Part shown: in pieces, positions 16,601 to 23,700 of the stretch
Position numbering within the stretch: the stretch's first letter is position 1
How the letters are laid out: each line of letters begins with the position of its first letter
Assembly (NCBI RefSeq): GCF_000025985.1
Contig: NC_003228.3
Coordinates: 3,348,001-3,412,000 of the forward strand
DNA length: 64,000 bases
Direction of reading: 5' to 3'
Source of the DNA: Bacteroides fragilis NCTC 9343
GTDB lineage: Bacteria > Bacteroidota > Bacteroidia > Bacteroidales > Bacteroidaceae
Made by a program: the position numbers and the translations under genes
The notes under the pieces: model-generated
Databases searched by the model: none
Told to the model about the DNA's origin: nothing
What the model saw: the letters and a program-made list of their open reading frames with translations, nothing else

Positions 16601-17457
16601 TCACGTGGACCAATTCCCGAACGCCAGTCATAAAGCGAAGTGAAACATCCGCCCGGCATTCGCATGGTCCTAGGACGAAGTTCATTCTTAATACGTTCAA
16701 CCGACTCACGTTTCCAACCTTTTATTACATCATCTGCCATCAATGACAGCAGATCTATCCCTACACAACCGCCTGCAGGTACTTCTATAGTATAAGTACA
16801 CCAGCCTTCATACTCCGTCGCATCTAATGAAGAACTGTATAAGATAAATTGGTTTGTATTCACAGCCAGTTCAGTCTTTGACAACGGAGTATGGAAATCA
16901 CCTTCTTTATAAATGGCAATAGTTACCGGGACACTCTCCTTTGAGTATTTCTCTTCGCTTAGGTAACCACCGGAGGAGAAAAGGCCTGAAACTGTATATC
17001 CTTTTCCCTTTTCAATATAAATGCGTTCCTGAACTAATAGAGTTGGAATTTGCTTTTTACGATTATCAATCTGCAAAAAATACTTTCCATGAGCCGATGG
17101 CCAATAATTATTGAAAATAAGAGGTAACTTCTCTTCTTTCCTTCCATCAGCAAGCAGATACCACTTTGGCTCTTCATAGCCGGAATGCCACCACTTGGCT
17201 TCTTTTACATCCCCCCGGTAACACGTGTACCAAGAGTTTGACTCACTTACAGGTTTCGTATTCTCGAAACTGCGGTTAAAGAGAAGTTCACCCCACAACA
17301 AGTCGCTTCTGCCAAACCCCATTTCAAAGAAACTACCCCATAAATAAGGACTCACAGGTGTACTTGTTTTATCTTTATCTATTATTTTAATTGTATTCTG
17401 TGCATGCAGATCCGCCAGAAGCAGACATATAAACAAAAAGCTTACTATCTTATTCAT
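13696..17457 (-). CDS. GH51-GH120 fusion: arabinofuranosidase-like plus beta-xylosidase-like enzyme
   Basis: About 1253 residues in two enzyme modules after a signal peptide (MNKIVSFLFICLLLADLHAQ); the ATG at 17457 is preferred because it opens this peptide. Residues 25-660 resemble GH51 alpha-L-arabinofuranosidase: acid/base E368 in ELENEPYRR, nucleophile E458 in CHTEFRAP. From about residue 664 a right-handed beta-helix begins (PLKTIQAAADMAEPGDTVIV). Its motifs ATPWAPPTAEQ and GIWLDWMAQGARV, and SFEVNHGP with D1018 and E1042, match GH120 beta-xylosidases, whose catalytic pair is an Asp and a Glu about 23 residues apart. One secreted protein could thus remove arabinose and xylose from an arabinoxylan-type glycan. 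It is the last gene of the PUL, 24 bp after a GH3 gene. Confidence 0.85.
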   Translation of the reverse strand: MNKIVSFLFICLLLADLHAQNTIKIIDKDKTSTPVSPYLWGSFFEMGFGRSDLLWGELLFNRSFENTKPVSESNSWYTCYRGDVKEAKWWHSGYEEPKWYLLADGRKEEKLPLIFNNYWPSAHGKYFLQIDNRKKQIPTLLVQERIYIEKGKGYTVSGLFSSGGYLSEEKYSKESVPVTIAIYKEGDFHTPLSKTELAVNTNQFILYSSSLDATEYEGWCTYTIEVPAGGCVGIDLLSLMADDVIKGWKRESVERIKNELRPRTMRMPGGCFTSLYDWRSGIGPREERPVSYDTWWGCELLNDVGTFELVDLCEAVGAEPFFCVPVMFNNEYSAADWVDFCNNPTNAQRIAYGRTKPLNVKYWELENEPYRRFDAVTYANRCVDFAKAMKAKDPSIKIAVGNYWLFNKKFKEMLEIVGPYVDLITNRGGTPEEMRADIVILDAYNKAHGTDIKLCHTEFRAPVTRNEGNTDGLNQKDTGGEETLFNASIRWGFAMNMVEQYIAYQNMGGSFFTANYTNLSDGWGECLINTPKEGTYLNAPGVAFALLNSLDIAYPQIIEQEKENQDIVIQAAWNKRRDKLTLVVLNFSQNTQPCKIDFSQIKKSFRVRKGMKIAPQSDLSFNTLQHPEEVKVESFVPSTGKMMKLGLPGNSLIVVELQAERSHGIHVNASTGNDASIGSLAYPLKTIQAAADMAEPGDTVIVHEGIYRERVSPSRGGESEEKPIVFMAAKGENVEIKGSEVMKGWKKVNDTTWEVGIPNKFFGGFNPYAETLHGDWFERGKWCHTGEIYLNDIALMENPSLSNVLQNKGDSLLWFCKVEQDTTRLYANFGDKNPNQELVEINVRQSVFYPERPYVNYIVVNGFKLSQAATPWAPPTAEQIGLLGTHWSKGWVIENNTITHSKCVGITLGKYGDEWDNKSESEEGYVNCVKRALRHNWNREHIGGHLVRNNTVAYCGQAGIAGSLGAIFSKIKNNTVHDISTQNLFWGYEMAGIKIHAAVDVEISGNHIYRVEGGIWLDWMAQGARVTRNLLHDNRVVEVSFEVNHGPILVDNNLFLSPELAQIKLSQGMAFVHNLIVWKVWKLNNVDPRKTPYLAPHGTEIMGYHDCPCGNVSYFNNIFTRAEMTEYDDCVLPVQMEKNCYWGEAVSSGLDKNATVNSGFDADIQVIEKTDGWYLQINVPENWKDEKFRDKVSTKDLGRASIPDQSFNKENGTVIDLIQDYWGQNRKGQKKYYPGPIDFTTNGGKVMLKVYDK

Positions 17458-17481
17458 GATGTTTAGACACATAATAAAAAA

Positions 17482-20061
17482 TTATCGATTCAACATTCTT
17501 ATATTGATTACCTGCCTTCCTTCGATAGAAATATGTTCAGTCTTGAACTTACTTCCACTCACAATTAAAGTATCGGTGGACATGGCACGAATAGAATATT
17601 CTCCCTTTGAGTTTGTGACAACTTCTTCTTTCCCAACTTTGACAGTTACTTGAGGCAACAGGTTTGCTTGTACATCCCGTATGGTTCCCTTTACCACTAC
17701 CGGTGTAGCTGTCATATTCTTTGTTGAAGACACTTTTTTCTCCTTGTCCCTCAAAGTAGGAATGTATTTCTCGGATGCACGCTCTACCGTTATCACTTTC
17801 TTAATGCGAATATCATCTGATGCACGGCCTATCTGTAACTCAAAAGCACCCGGTTCAACCACTTTTTTCATCTCCTTGTTGTAGAGGGCCAGTTCTGACA
17901 CGGGAATCTTAATTATCACTTGCTTCGTTTCTCCTTTCTTAATAAGCACTTTCTCAAAACCCTTCAGTTCCTGAACAGGCATCACGACACTGGAAACCAT
18001 ATCACGCACGTAAACCTGCGGCACTTCCAGACCGTCGTAATCGCCTGTGTTGCGAATTGCTATCGTCACCTCAATCACATCTTCACAAGCGTAATCTTCT
18101 TTGGAGGTAGTGGCAGAAAGATATTCAAAGTCTGTATAGCTCAATCCGTGGCCGAATGCCCACAATGCTTTCGGCGAAGAGAACACATAATCTTTACCGG
18201 GTTTATTCTTACTGCCCGGTGAGCGGTAGAAGCCCTTATCTGTAGGCAAATAGTTATAATAACAAGGTAGATGTCCTACACTTTGCGGAAAAGAATAATT
18301 CAATTTTCCCGATGGATTAACCTTACCCAAAAGCATGTCTGCAAGGGCTAGTCCACCTTGTTCACCGGGATACCACTGTACTACAATCCCCGGTATATTT
18401 TCCTTTATCCAAGACATTGCAAAAGGCTTTCCGGATAATAGAACAACAATTACCGGTTTACCTGTAGCATGAATGGCCTCCACCAAATCTTCCTGTACAC
18501 CTGTCAAGGTCAAGTCACTTAAATCAAAACCTTCCCCACAAGTAGCATTACTATAATCACGAGCCAAAGAAGCACTTGCCGAACCGACAACAACAATACA
18601 AACATCACTTTTCTTTGCCACATCCACCGCTTCTTTAAATCCCGAACGATCATCCGTAACCAAATCACATCCCTTGGCATAATTCAATGTCAACTGATTA
18701 CCGACTCTTTCTTTCAGGGCTTCAAGTAATGTAACCCCGTCCTTATTGTCACGACTCCATGTATAATCCCCAAACTGTACCTGATCAGCATTAGGACCTA
18801 TCACAGCTATGGATTTCAATTTATTCATTTGTAAGGGCAAGATATTGTTTTTGTTCTGTAGAAGAACGATTGATTCTTCAGCAATCTTACGAGCCAATGA
18901 CACATGGGCAGGAGCATGCACTACTTTATCATAGTTCTTTTCCATTGGTAATGGGTATTCAAACAGTCCCATATTAAACTTGGCCGTTAAAATACGAGCC
19001 ACTGCCTGGTCAATATACTTCACATCCAACATTCCGTTCTCCACCAATTGCTGAAGCTCAGCGTAACTATTGTCTGAAGCTTCGGCATCCAGTCCGGCCG
19101 TCAATGCCTGAATAGCGGCTTCTGCACTGTTTTGTGCCGTTTTATGAAAATAGTTCAGCATACCTATCGCTCCCCAATCGGAATAAACATATCCTTGAAA
19201 GTCCCACCGGTCACGTAAAAGTTCCGTCATCAGATAGTGGGAAGAAGAATTAGGTTCATTGTTCCAAGAATTATATGAGGACATCACCGCCCAAGGTTTG
19301 GCTTCTTTTACTACAGTTTCAAAAGTTTTCAAATAGATGGAAAGTAACTCCCGCTGTCCGCACAATACAGAAGCAAGATTCAATCCTCCCTGAGGAGCAC
19401 CATGGGCACCGAAGTGCTTGATCATTGGTGATACTTGATTATCAAGATAACCTCTCACTTGCGATACCCCCATACGCGACACCAGAAAAGGATCTTCACC
19501 GAAACATTCTTCCACTCGTCCCCAGCGCAAATCACGGCAGACATCGATAACGGGAGTTAAAGATTGCGTGATGCCTTGTGCCGACAACTCTTTTGCTATG
19601 GCAGAAGTCATTTCGTAAGCCAGTATAGGATTAAATGTACTTCCCAATGCGATGGCTTGTGGAAAAATAGTAGATCCGTCGTGTACAGAGCCATGTAGAG
19701 ATTCAGTCAACGTGAATACAGGGATACCCAACCGGGTCTTCTCGCGCATATATTTCTGTACTTCATTCATCAAGGTCAGACATTCCTTTCCGGGCAAGGT
19801 AATACCTTCTATGAACCCATAGTTCTGCCCACCAATCATTTTCTCCAGTTTTTCCTCATTCAGTTTTCCATTCTCCATGATTGAATAAGCATGAATATGG
19901 CGCATTTGAGCAATTTTTTCCTCTAATGTCATCCTGCTTAACAGATCCTGTACCCTTACCTCTACAGGTAGTGAAGCATTCTTATATTTAAAATTGGTTT
20001 GTGCATAAAGACGGACACAAAAGCATATTGCCATCAATGAAAGAAATATTAGTTTTTTCAT
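17482..20061 (-). CDS. GH3 beta-glycosidase with C-terminal carboxypeptidase-regulatory-like domain
   Basis: 859 residues. A signal peptide (about 1-20) is followed by the GH3 (alpha/beta)8 domain with LTLEEKIAQM-type start, KHFGAHG, and nucleophile D295 in VYSDWGAI. Then come the (alpha/beta)6 sandwich (VAVIGPNADQ, then CGEGFDLSDL) and a fibronectin-III-like domain. The last 75 or so residues (VVKGTIRDVQANLLPQVTVKVG...NSKGEYSIRA) form a carboxypeptidase-regulatory-like beta-sandwich, better known at the N-terminus of SusC proteins. Likely a beta-glucosidase or beta-xylosidase of the periplasm or outer membrane. It is a clear paralogue of the GH3 at 23.7-26.3 kb; the methyl-transfer genes lie between them. 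Confidence 0.93.
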   Translation of the reverse strand: MKKLIFLSLMAICFCVRLYAQTNFKYKNASLPVEVRVQDLLSRMTLEEKIAQMRHIHAYSIMENGKLNEEKLEKMIGGQNYGFIEGITLPGKECLTLMNEVQKYMREKTRLGIPVFTLTESLHGSVHDGSTIFPQAIALGSTFNPILAYEMTSAIAKELSAQGITQSLTPVIDVCRDLRWGRVEECFGEDPFLVSRMGVSQVRGYLDNQVSPMIKHFGAHGAPQGGLNLASVLCGQRELLSIYLKTFETVVKEAKPWAVMSSYNSWNNEPNSSSHYLMTELLRDRWDFQGYVYSDWGAIGMLNYFHKTAQNSAEAAIQALTAGLDAEASDNSYAELQQLVENGMLDVKYIDQAVARILTAKFNMGLFEYPLPMEKNYDKVVHAPAHVSLARKIAEESIVLLQNKNNILPLQMNKLKSIAVIGPNADQVQFGDYTWSRDNKDGVTLLEALKERVGNQLTLNYAKGCDLVTDDRSGFKEAVDVAKKSDVCIVVVGSASASLARDYSNATCGEGFDLSDLTLTGVQEDLVEAIHATGKPVIVVLLSGKPFAMSWIKENIPGIVVQWYPGEQGGLALADMLLGKVNPSGKLNYSFPQSVGHLPCYYNYLPTDKGFYRSPGSKNKPGKDYVFSSPKALWAFGHGLSYTDFEYLSATTSKEDYACEDVIEVTIAIRNTGDYDGLEVPQVYVRDMVSSVVMPVQELKGFEKVLIKKGETKQVIIKIPVSELALYNKEMKKVVEPGAFELQIGRASDDIRIKKVITVERASEKYIPTLRDKEKKVSSTKNMTATPVVVKGTIRDVQANLLPQVTVKVGKEEVVTNSKGEYSIRAMSTDTLIVSGSKFKTEHISIEGRQVINIRMLNR

Positions 20062-20079
20062 GATACACCGATTTATTTA

Positions 20080-21084
20080 TTATTGTTTTTGATTATAATC
20101 TTTTACCGCTTCATAAAACGCGCGAATATTATCCAATGGAATCTCAGGAGGTACATCGCAACCTGTAGATATCACGAAATTAGGATAAGCTGTGGTTCTT
20201 TGCAACAAAGTATAGGTTTGCCGATACACCTCCTCCGCAGTGGCTTGTTTGAAAATTCCAACCGGATCCAGATTACCCATAACCAACGCATTCGAAGGAC
20301 ATTCTTCCAGAGCAGCAAGCATATCTATTTTATTTCCAAAATGATATCCTTTAGCCCCCGTAGCAACCATAGCCTGAGTACATTGCCCCATATTACCGCA
20401 ATTATGCAATATAACTGCAAAATGACTATCCTGGACCTCTTCGACGATTCGTTTGACAAATACAGAGGAATACTGCATACAATCTTCATTGGACAACAAC
20501 CCTGCCGCCGGTTCTGCAATTATGACTCCGGCAGAACCGCAATCTTTGATGGCACGGCAATATTGGGTAATGAATCGAGTGCATTTATCCAATAACAGCA
20601 AAGCCGTTTCAGGCTCTGTGTAAATAGCCATCATTATTTCCGTCATGTCAAACAGGCGACCTGCAAGAGAATACGGTCCAATGCAACCTCCAAAAACCGG
20701 TTTATCCAATCCTTTCGCAGCTAAACGGTTTGCCTCCAAATATTGCGGAATACGAGCTATATCCAGTGTAGGAATTTTCAATCCGACGACCTCTTCATAA
20801 TTACTCACCAAGCGCCCTATAACATTGGGTACTTCATTCTCACTAAACTGAATCTGTGCACCAAAAGCTTCCGCCTCTACCGTCAGGTCCATAATGACCG
20901 TACAAGCTGCCGACTGCGGATAGTTCATATTTAAAGCTTCAACTGCCTTAAAATGAACTTCACCATCGGTTACTGCATCCAGAACTCTTTTATTTAGCAG
21001 TTCAATGCCGGGATGGGTCATAATAGGTAATGCAACCTTTTTATCCGACACTATTATATACTCTATCCATTCATCTACATTCAT
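20080..21084 (-). CDS. URO-D-family corrinoid methyltransferase (MtaA-like)
   Basis: 334 residues of the uroporphyrinogen decarboxylase fold in its methyltransferase branch (MtaA, MtbA, CmuA). A zinc-type H-x-C is in ILHNCGNMGQC, and the second cysteine is in ISTGCDVPPEIPLDN. The N-terminus DEWIEYIIVSDKKVALPIMTHPGIELL is typical of the branch. It is not expected to make haem: its partners are a corrinoid protein and a reactivation protein. By analogy it would move methyl from the corrinoid to an acceptor such as homocysteine or a folate; Bacteroides is not known to make coenzyme M. It lies 8 bp after the preceding gene and 18 bp before the next. Confidence 0.85.
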   Translation of the reverse strand: MNVDEWIEYIIVSDKKVALPIMTHPGIELLNKRVLDAVTDGEVHFKAVEALNMNYPQSAACTVIMDLTVEAEAFGAQIQFSENEVPNVIGRLVSNYEEVVGLKIPTLDIARIPQYLEANRLAAKGLDKPVFGGCIGPYSLAGRLFDMTEIMMAIYTEPETALLLLDKCTRFITQYCRAIKDCGSAGVIIAEPAAGLLSNEDCMQYSSVFVKRIVEEVQDSHFAVILHNCGNMGQCTQAMVATGAKGYHFGNKIDMLAALEECPSNALVMGNLDPVGIFKQATAEEVYRQTYTLLQRTTAYPNFVISTGCDVPPEIPLDNIRAFYEAVKDYNQKQ

Positions 21085-21092
21085 ATCTTACA

Positions 21093-21776
21093 TCATTTAT
21101 TTAATCTATTTTTATAACAGTCTTTTTTCCCGCACAACTCACAACCGTATTTCTGCCTGGTCATCTGTCTACCGATTCCCACCACTCCACTCACCGATTT
21201 AATAGGGCACATTAATGAAGAGGCAGTCAGGCTGACTCCACAAGGCTGATTGGGAAGCAATGAAAAGAGAATCTGCTGATCAGAGACTTTCCATCCACAA
21301 TAGCCGGGGCTATAAGGATAGCTTATTCCCAATCCTTTCGCCCCGAACTCCTTTTCTATTGCTTTGCACGCCTCCCTCACAGTAGCCTCAGCAATGGCCG
21401 AACCTAATGCATCCAGCAGGAACTCCTCAACAATCTGCCCTGATTTTTTGACAGTCTGTTGAAATCGTTCAAATTCCTCACCGGCTGTAGCCACAAACAG
21501 GGCACATAACTCCGCATTCTCCAGATAAGGAGTGATAATGCGTCCTGTCTGTAACCGGCATCCATTCAATATAATCCGAGATTTATCGGAAGCATCCAAT
21601 GAAAAGACACGATATCCCCAACGAGGTTTACAAAATTGAGTCACTTCTCTTTCCAGAGCGGAGAACATGGTCAATACTTCACCTTCCATCTTGTAACCTT
21701 TACCCAGAGAAAAAACAAAGTCATCCCAGTCCAGACAAATGTCTTTCCATGAAAGCTCTTTATAGCGGAAATCCAT
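21093..21776 (-). CDS. Stand-alone MetH-activation-domain-like protein
   Basis: 227 residues resembling the C-terminal reactivation domain of cobalamin-dependent methionine synthase. The SAM-binding landmark GISYPYSPGYCGW and the following SLLPNQPCGVSLTASSLMCPIKSVSGVVGIG are clear. In MetH this domain restores inactive cob(II)alamin by reductive methylation with SAM. A cysteine cluster (CELCGKKDC) closes the protein and may bind metal. Here it is free of MetH and sits 1 bp from a corrinoid-protein gene, so it most likely reactivates that protein. It replaces the RACo-type iron-sulfur activators of acetogen O-demethylases. Confidence 0.85.
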   Translation of the reverse strand: MDFRYKELSWKDICLDWDDFVFSLGKGYKMEGEVLTMFSALEREVTQFCKPRWGYRVFSLDASDKSRIILNGCRLQTGRIITPYLENAELCALFVATAGEEFERFQQTVKKSGQIVEEFLLDALGSAIAEATVREACKAIEKEFGAKGLGISYPYSPGYCGWKVSDQQILFSLLPNQPCGVSLTASSLMCPIKSVSGVVGIGRQMTRQKYGCELCGKKDCYKNRLNK

Positions 21777-21777
21777 A

Positions 21778-22413
21778 TCAAGCCGCTCCTATCAGTTTCT
21801 TCGCCATTATCACCGCTGCATTAGCATTGCTTGTATATGCATCAGCCCCTATCGAGTGTGCAAAAGCCTCATTGATCGGAGCGCCCCCCACCATCACTTT
21901 TACTTTTCCATACAATCCTGCCGTCTTCAAGTCATCTACTACTACCTTCATATAATTCATAGTAGTAGTCAGCAGTGCAGACATACATATGATATCTGCA
22001 TTGTATGTACGGGCAGCTTCTACAAACTTCTCACTGGAAACATCCACTCCCAAATTGACAACTTCAAATCCACAACCTTCGAACATAGAAGCCACAAGAT
22101 TCTTGCCTATATCATGCAAGTCCCCTTTCACGGTTCCAATAACAATTTTACCGACATAGGCATCAGTCTCTCCCTGTAATAACGGTTTCAGAAGATCCAG
22201 TGCACCTTTCATGGCACGTGCACTCATCAGCAAATTAGGCACAAACACTTTTCCTGCCTCAAAGCGATTACCAATCTCTTCCATCGCCTTAATCATGTAA
22301 TTAGTAATAATTTCGTTCGGAAGTACTCCTTCGGAGATTGCTTCATTGGTTACTGCAACGGCTCTGTCAAGTTTGCCATTTAAAATTGCATCGTATAAAT
22401 CTGTTAAGTTCAT
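21778..22413 (-). CDS. Corrinoid (cobalamin-binding) methyl-carrier protein
   Basis: 211 residues of the MtaC/MtbC/MetH type: a helical cap (about 1-85), then a Rossmann B12 domain with DLHDIGKN, whose H100 is the expected lower cobalt ligand. Further B12-domain motifs are LGVDVSSEKF, CMSALLTTTM and VMVGGAPIN. It would shuttle a methyl group between the two URO-D-type methyltransferases encoded on either side. It starts 23 bp after the upstream methyltransferase and ends 1 bp before the reactivation gene. Confidence 0.93.
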   Translation of the reverse strand: MNLTDLYDAILNGKLDRAVAVTNEAISEGVLPNEIITNYMIKAMEEIGNRFEAGKVFVPNLLMSARAMKGALDLLKPLLQGETDAYVGKIVIGTVKGDLHDIGKNLVASMFEGCGFEVVNLGVDVSSEKFVEAARTYNADIICMSALLTTTMNYMKVVVDDLKTAGLYGKVKVMVGGAPINEAFAHSIGADAYTSNANAAVIMAKKLIGAA

Positions 22414-22436
22414 GATCTTTTATTTTTATCAGTGGT

Positions 22437-23687
22437 TCATACAGTCTTTAAAGCATCAAGCATTGCTATTACATTCTCGACCGGCACATTAGCCTGAATA
22501 TTATGTACTGAGTTAAATACAAAACCGCCATCCTTTCCCAAGATTTCGCATTGTCCGAGAACATGCCTGCGAATCTCATCCGGAGTACCGAAAGGCAACA
22601 TCTTCTGAGTATCGACTCCACCTCCCCAAAAGGTAAGATGGCTTCCAAACTCCCTCTTCAACATTCCGGAATCCATATCCTTAGCATTAATCTGCACCGG
22701 ATTGATAATGTCAAAACCGGCTTTAATCAGTCCCGGCAAAATAGGCACAATAGCACCACAGGAATGTTTGAAAACTTTCCAGGTAGTATGTTCATGAATC
22801 CAGTCGTTCATACGCCGATAATGAGGCAGCCAAAGCTCATTAAAAACCTCCACTGAGCAGAATTGCGACTCTTGAGAACCGAAGTCCGTACCACAGGTTA
22901 ATACCACATCCACTTTATCACCCAATACCGCCCACAATTTCTCATAGTTTGCGATGGCGATGTCCGTCTGTCTTCTAAATATTTCGTGTAAGTATTCCTG
23001 ACGCATCACAGTGGACATATACCACTCCACCACACTGCGGATACCCTTCGGTTCTTTTAGCCCCATACCGGGTACAAAAGCAACATCTCCCAATGCAGTG
23101 CCACCGAAACTGGCTACCACTGCCCTGCCGGTGGCAGATGCTTCATTCACTTTTTTCTTGTAGACATCCAATTCTTCATCGGTAATGGAGTTAAACTCTT
23201 CCAGATTGTCCATAGGATTCAGTTTATCTTCATCAATCGGCTGCTGTCTTTCGATGGCATTGATAAAGAAACAACCATTCGGCATAACTGCACTCGGAGG
23301 ATAGTTTTTATCTCCTCCTGCATATACATAAACATCTCCTTCCTTATCCTGAGTCAAGTCGAGTTGTATCGGCACCAACACTTTCTGCCCCCACGGTGTG
23401 ACTTGCTCATGCATGCATTCTGTGTCATGGTCAAAGATATCTCTTGTACCTCCTACTCCAATACAATCCACTCCCATTGCGTCGGCCAAATCCCTGTCCA
23501 CCTCACCCAACATCTGGAAGGTATCGACAATCTTTACCGGTTTATAAGACAATCCGTAATGCTTGCGTAAAGCCTCCACTACCCGGCAGTGAATGCCGGT
23601 TACGGCTGTAGCTCCGAAGTCAACCGGAATACGATCACTACCCTGATGACTCAGAGCCTGTCTGACTCTATCTCTTGATGTACTCAT
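22437..23687 (-). CDS. URO-D-family methyltransferase, candidate substrate-specific component
   Basis: 416 residues, longer than true HemE. It belongs to the URO-D branch often encoded with corrinoid proteins. Motifs include RVRQALSHQGSDRIPVDFG at the start, the zinc-type FKHSCGAI, and near the end GGGVDTQKMLPFGTPDEI and HNIQANVPVENVIAM. It is the first gene of the methyl-transfer block, 13 bp after the upstream GH3, and is a good candidate for the enzyme that takes methyl from a methylated compound and loads the corrinoid protein. The substrate cannot be read from sequence; context suggests a methylated sugar or methoxylated aglycone freed by the GH3 enzymes. Confidence 0.85.
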   Translation of the reverse strand: MSTSRDRVRQALSHQGSDRIPVDFGATAVTGIHCRVVEALRKHYGLSYKPVKIVDTFQMLGEVDRDLADAMGVDCIGVGGTRDIFDHDTECMHEQVTPWGQKVLVPIQLDLTQDKEGDVYVYAGGDKNYPPSAVMPNGCFFINAIERQQPIDEDKLNPMDNLEEFNSITDEELDVYKKKVNEASATGRAVVASFGGTALGDVAFVPGMGLKEPKGIRSVVEWYMSTVMRQEYLHEIFRRQTDIAIANYEKLWAVLGDKVDVVLTCGTDFGSQESQFCSVEVFNELWLPHYRRMNDWIHEHTTWKVFKHSCGAIVPILPGLIKAGFDIINPVQINAKDMDSGMLKREFGSHLTFWGGGVDTQKMLPFGTPDEIRRHVLGQCEILGKDGGFVFNSVHNIQANVPVENVIAMLDALKTV

Positions 23688-23700
23688 AATATTCTTGATT

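Noticed and set aside
20080..21084. True uroporphyrinogen decarboxylase (hemE)
   Set aside because: Context with corrinoid and reactivation genes and the cysteine motifs fit the methyltransferase branch.
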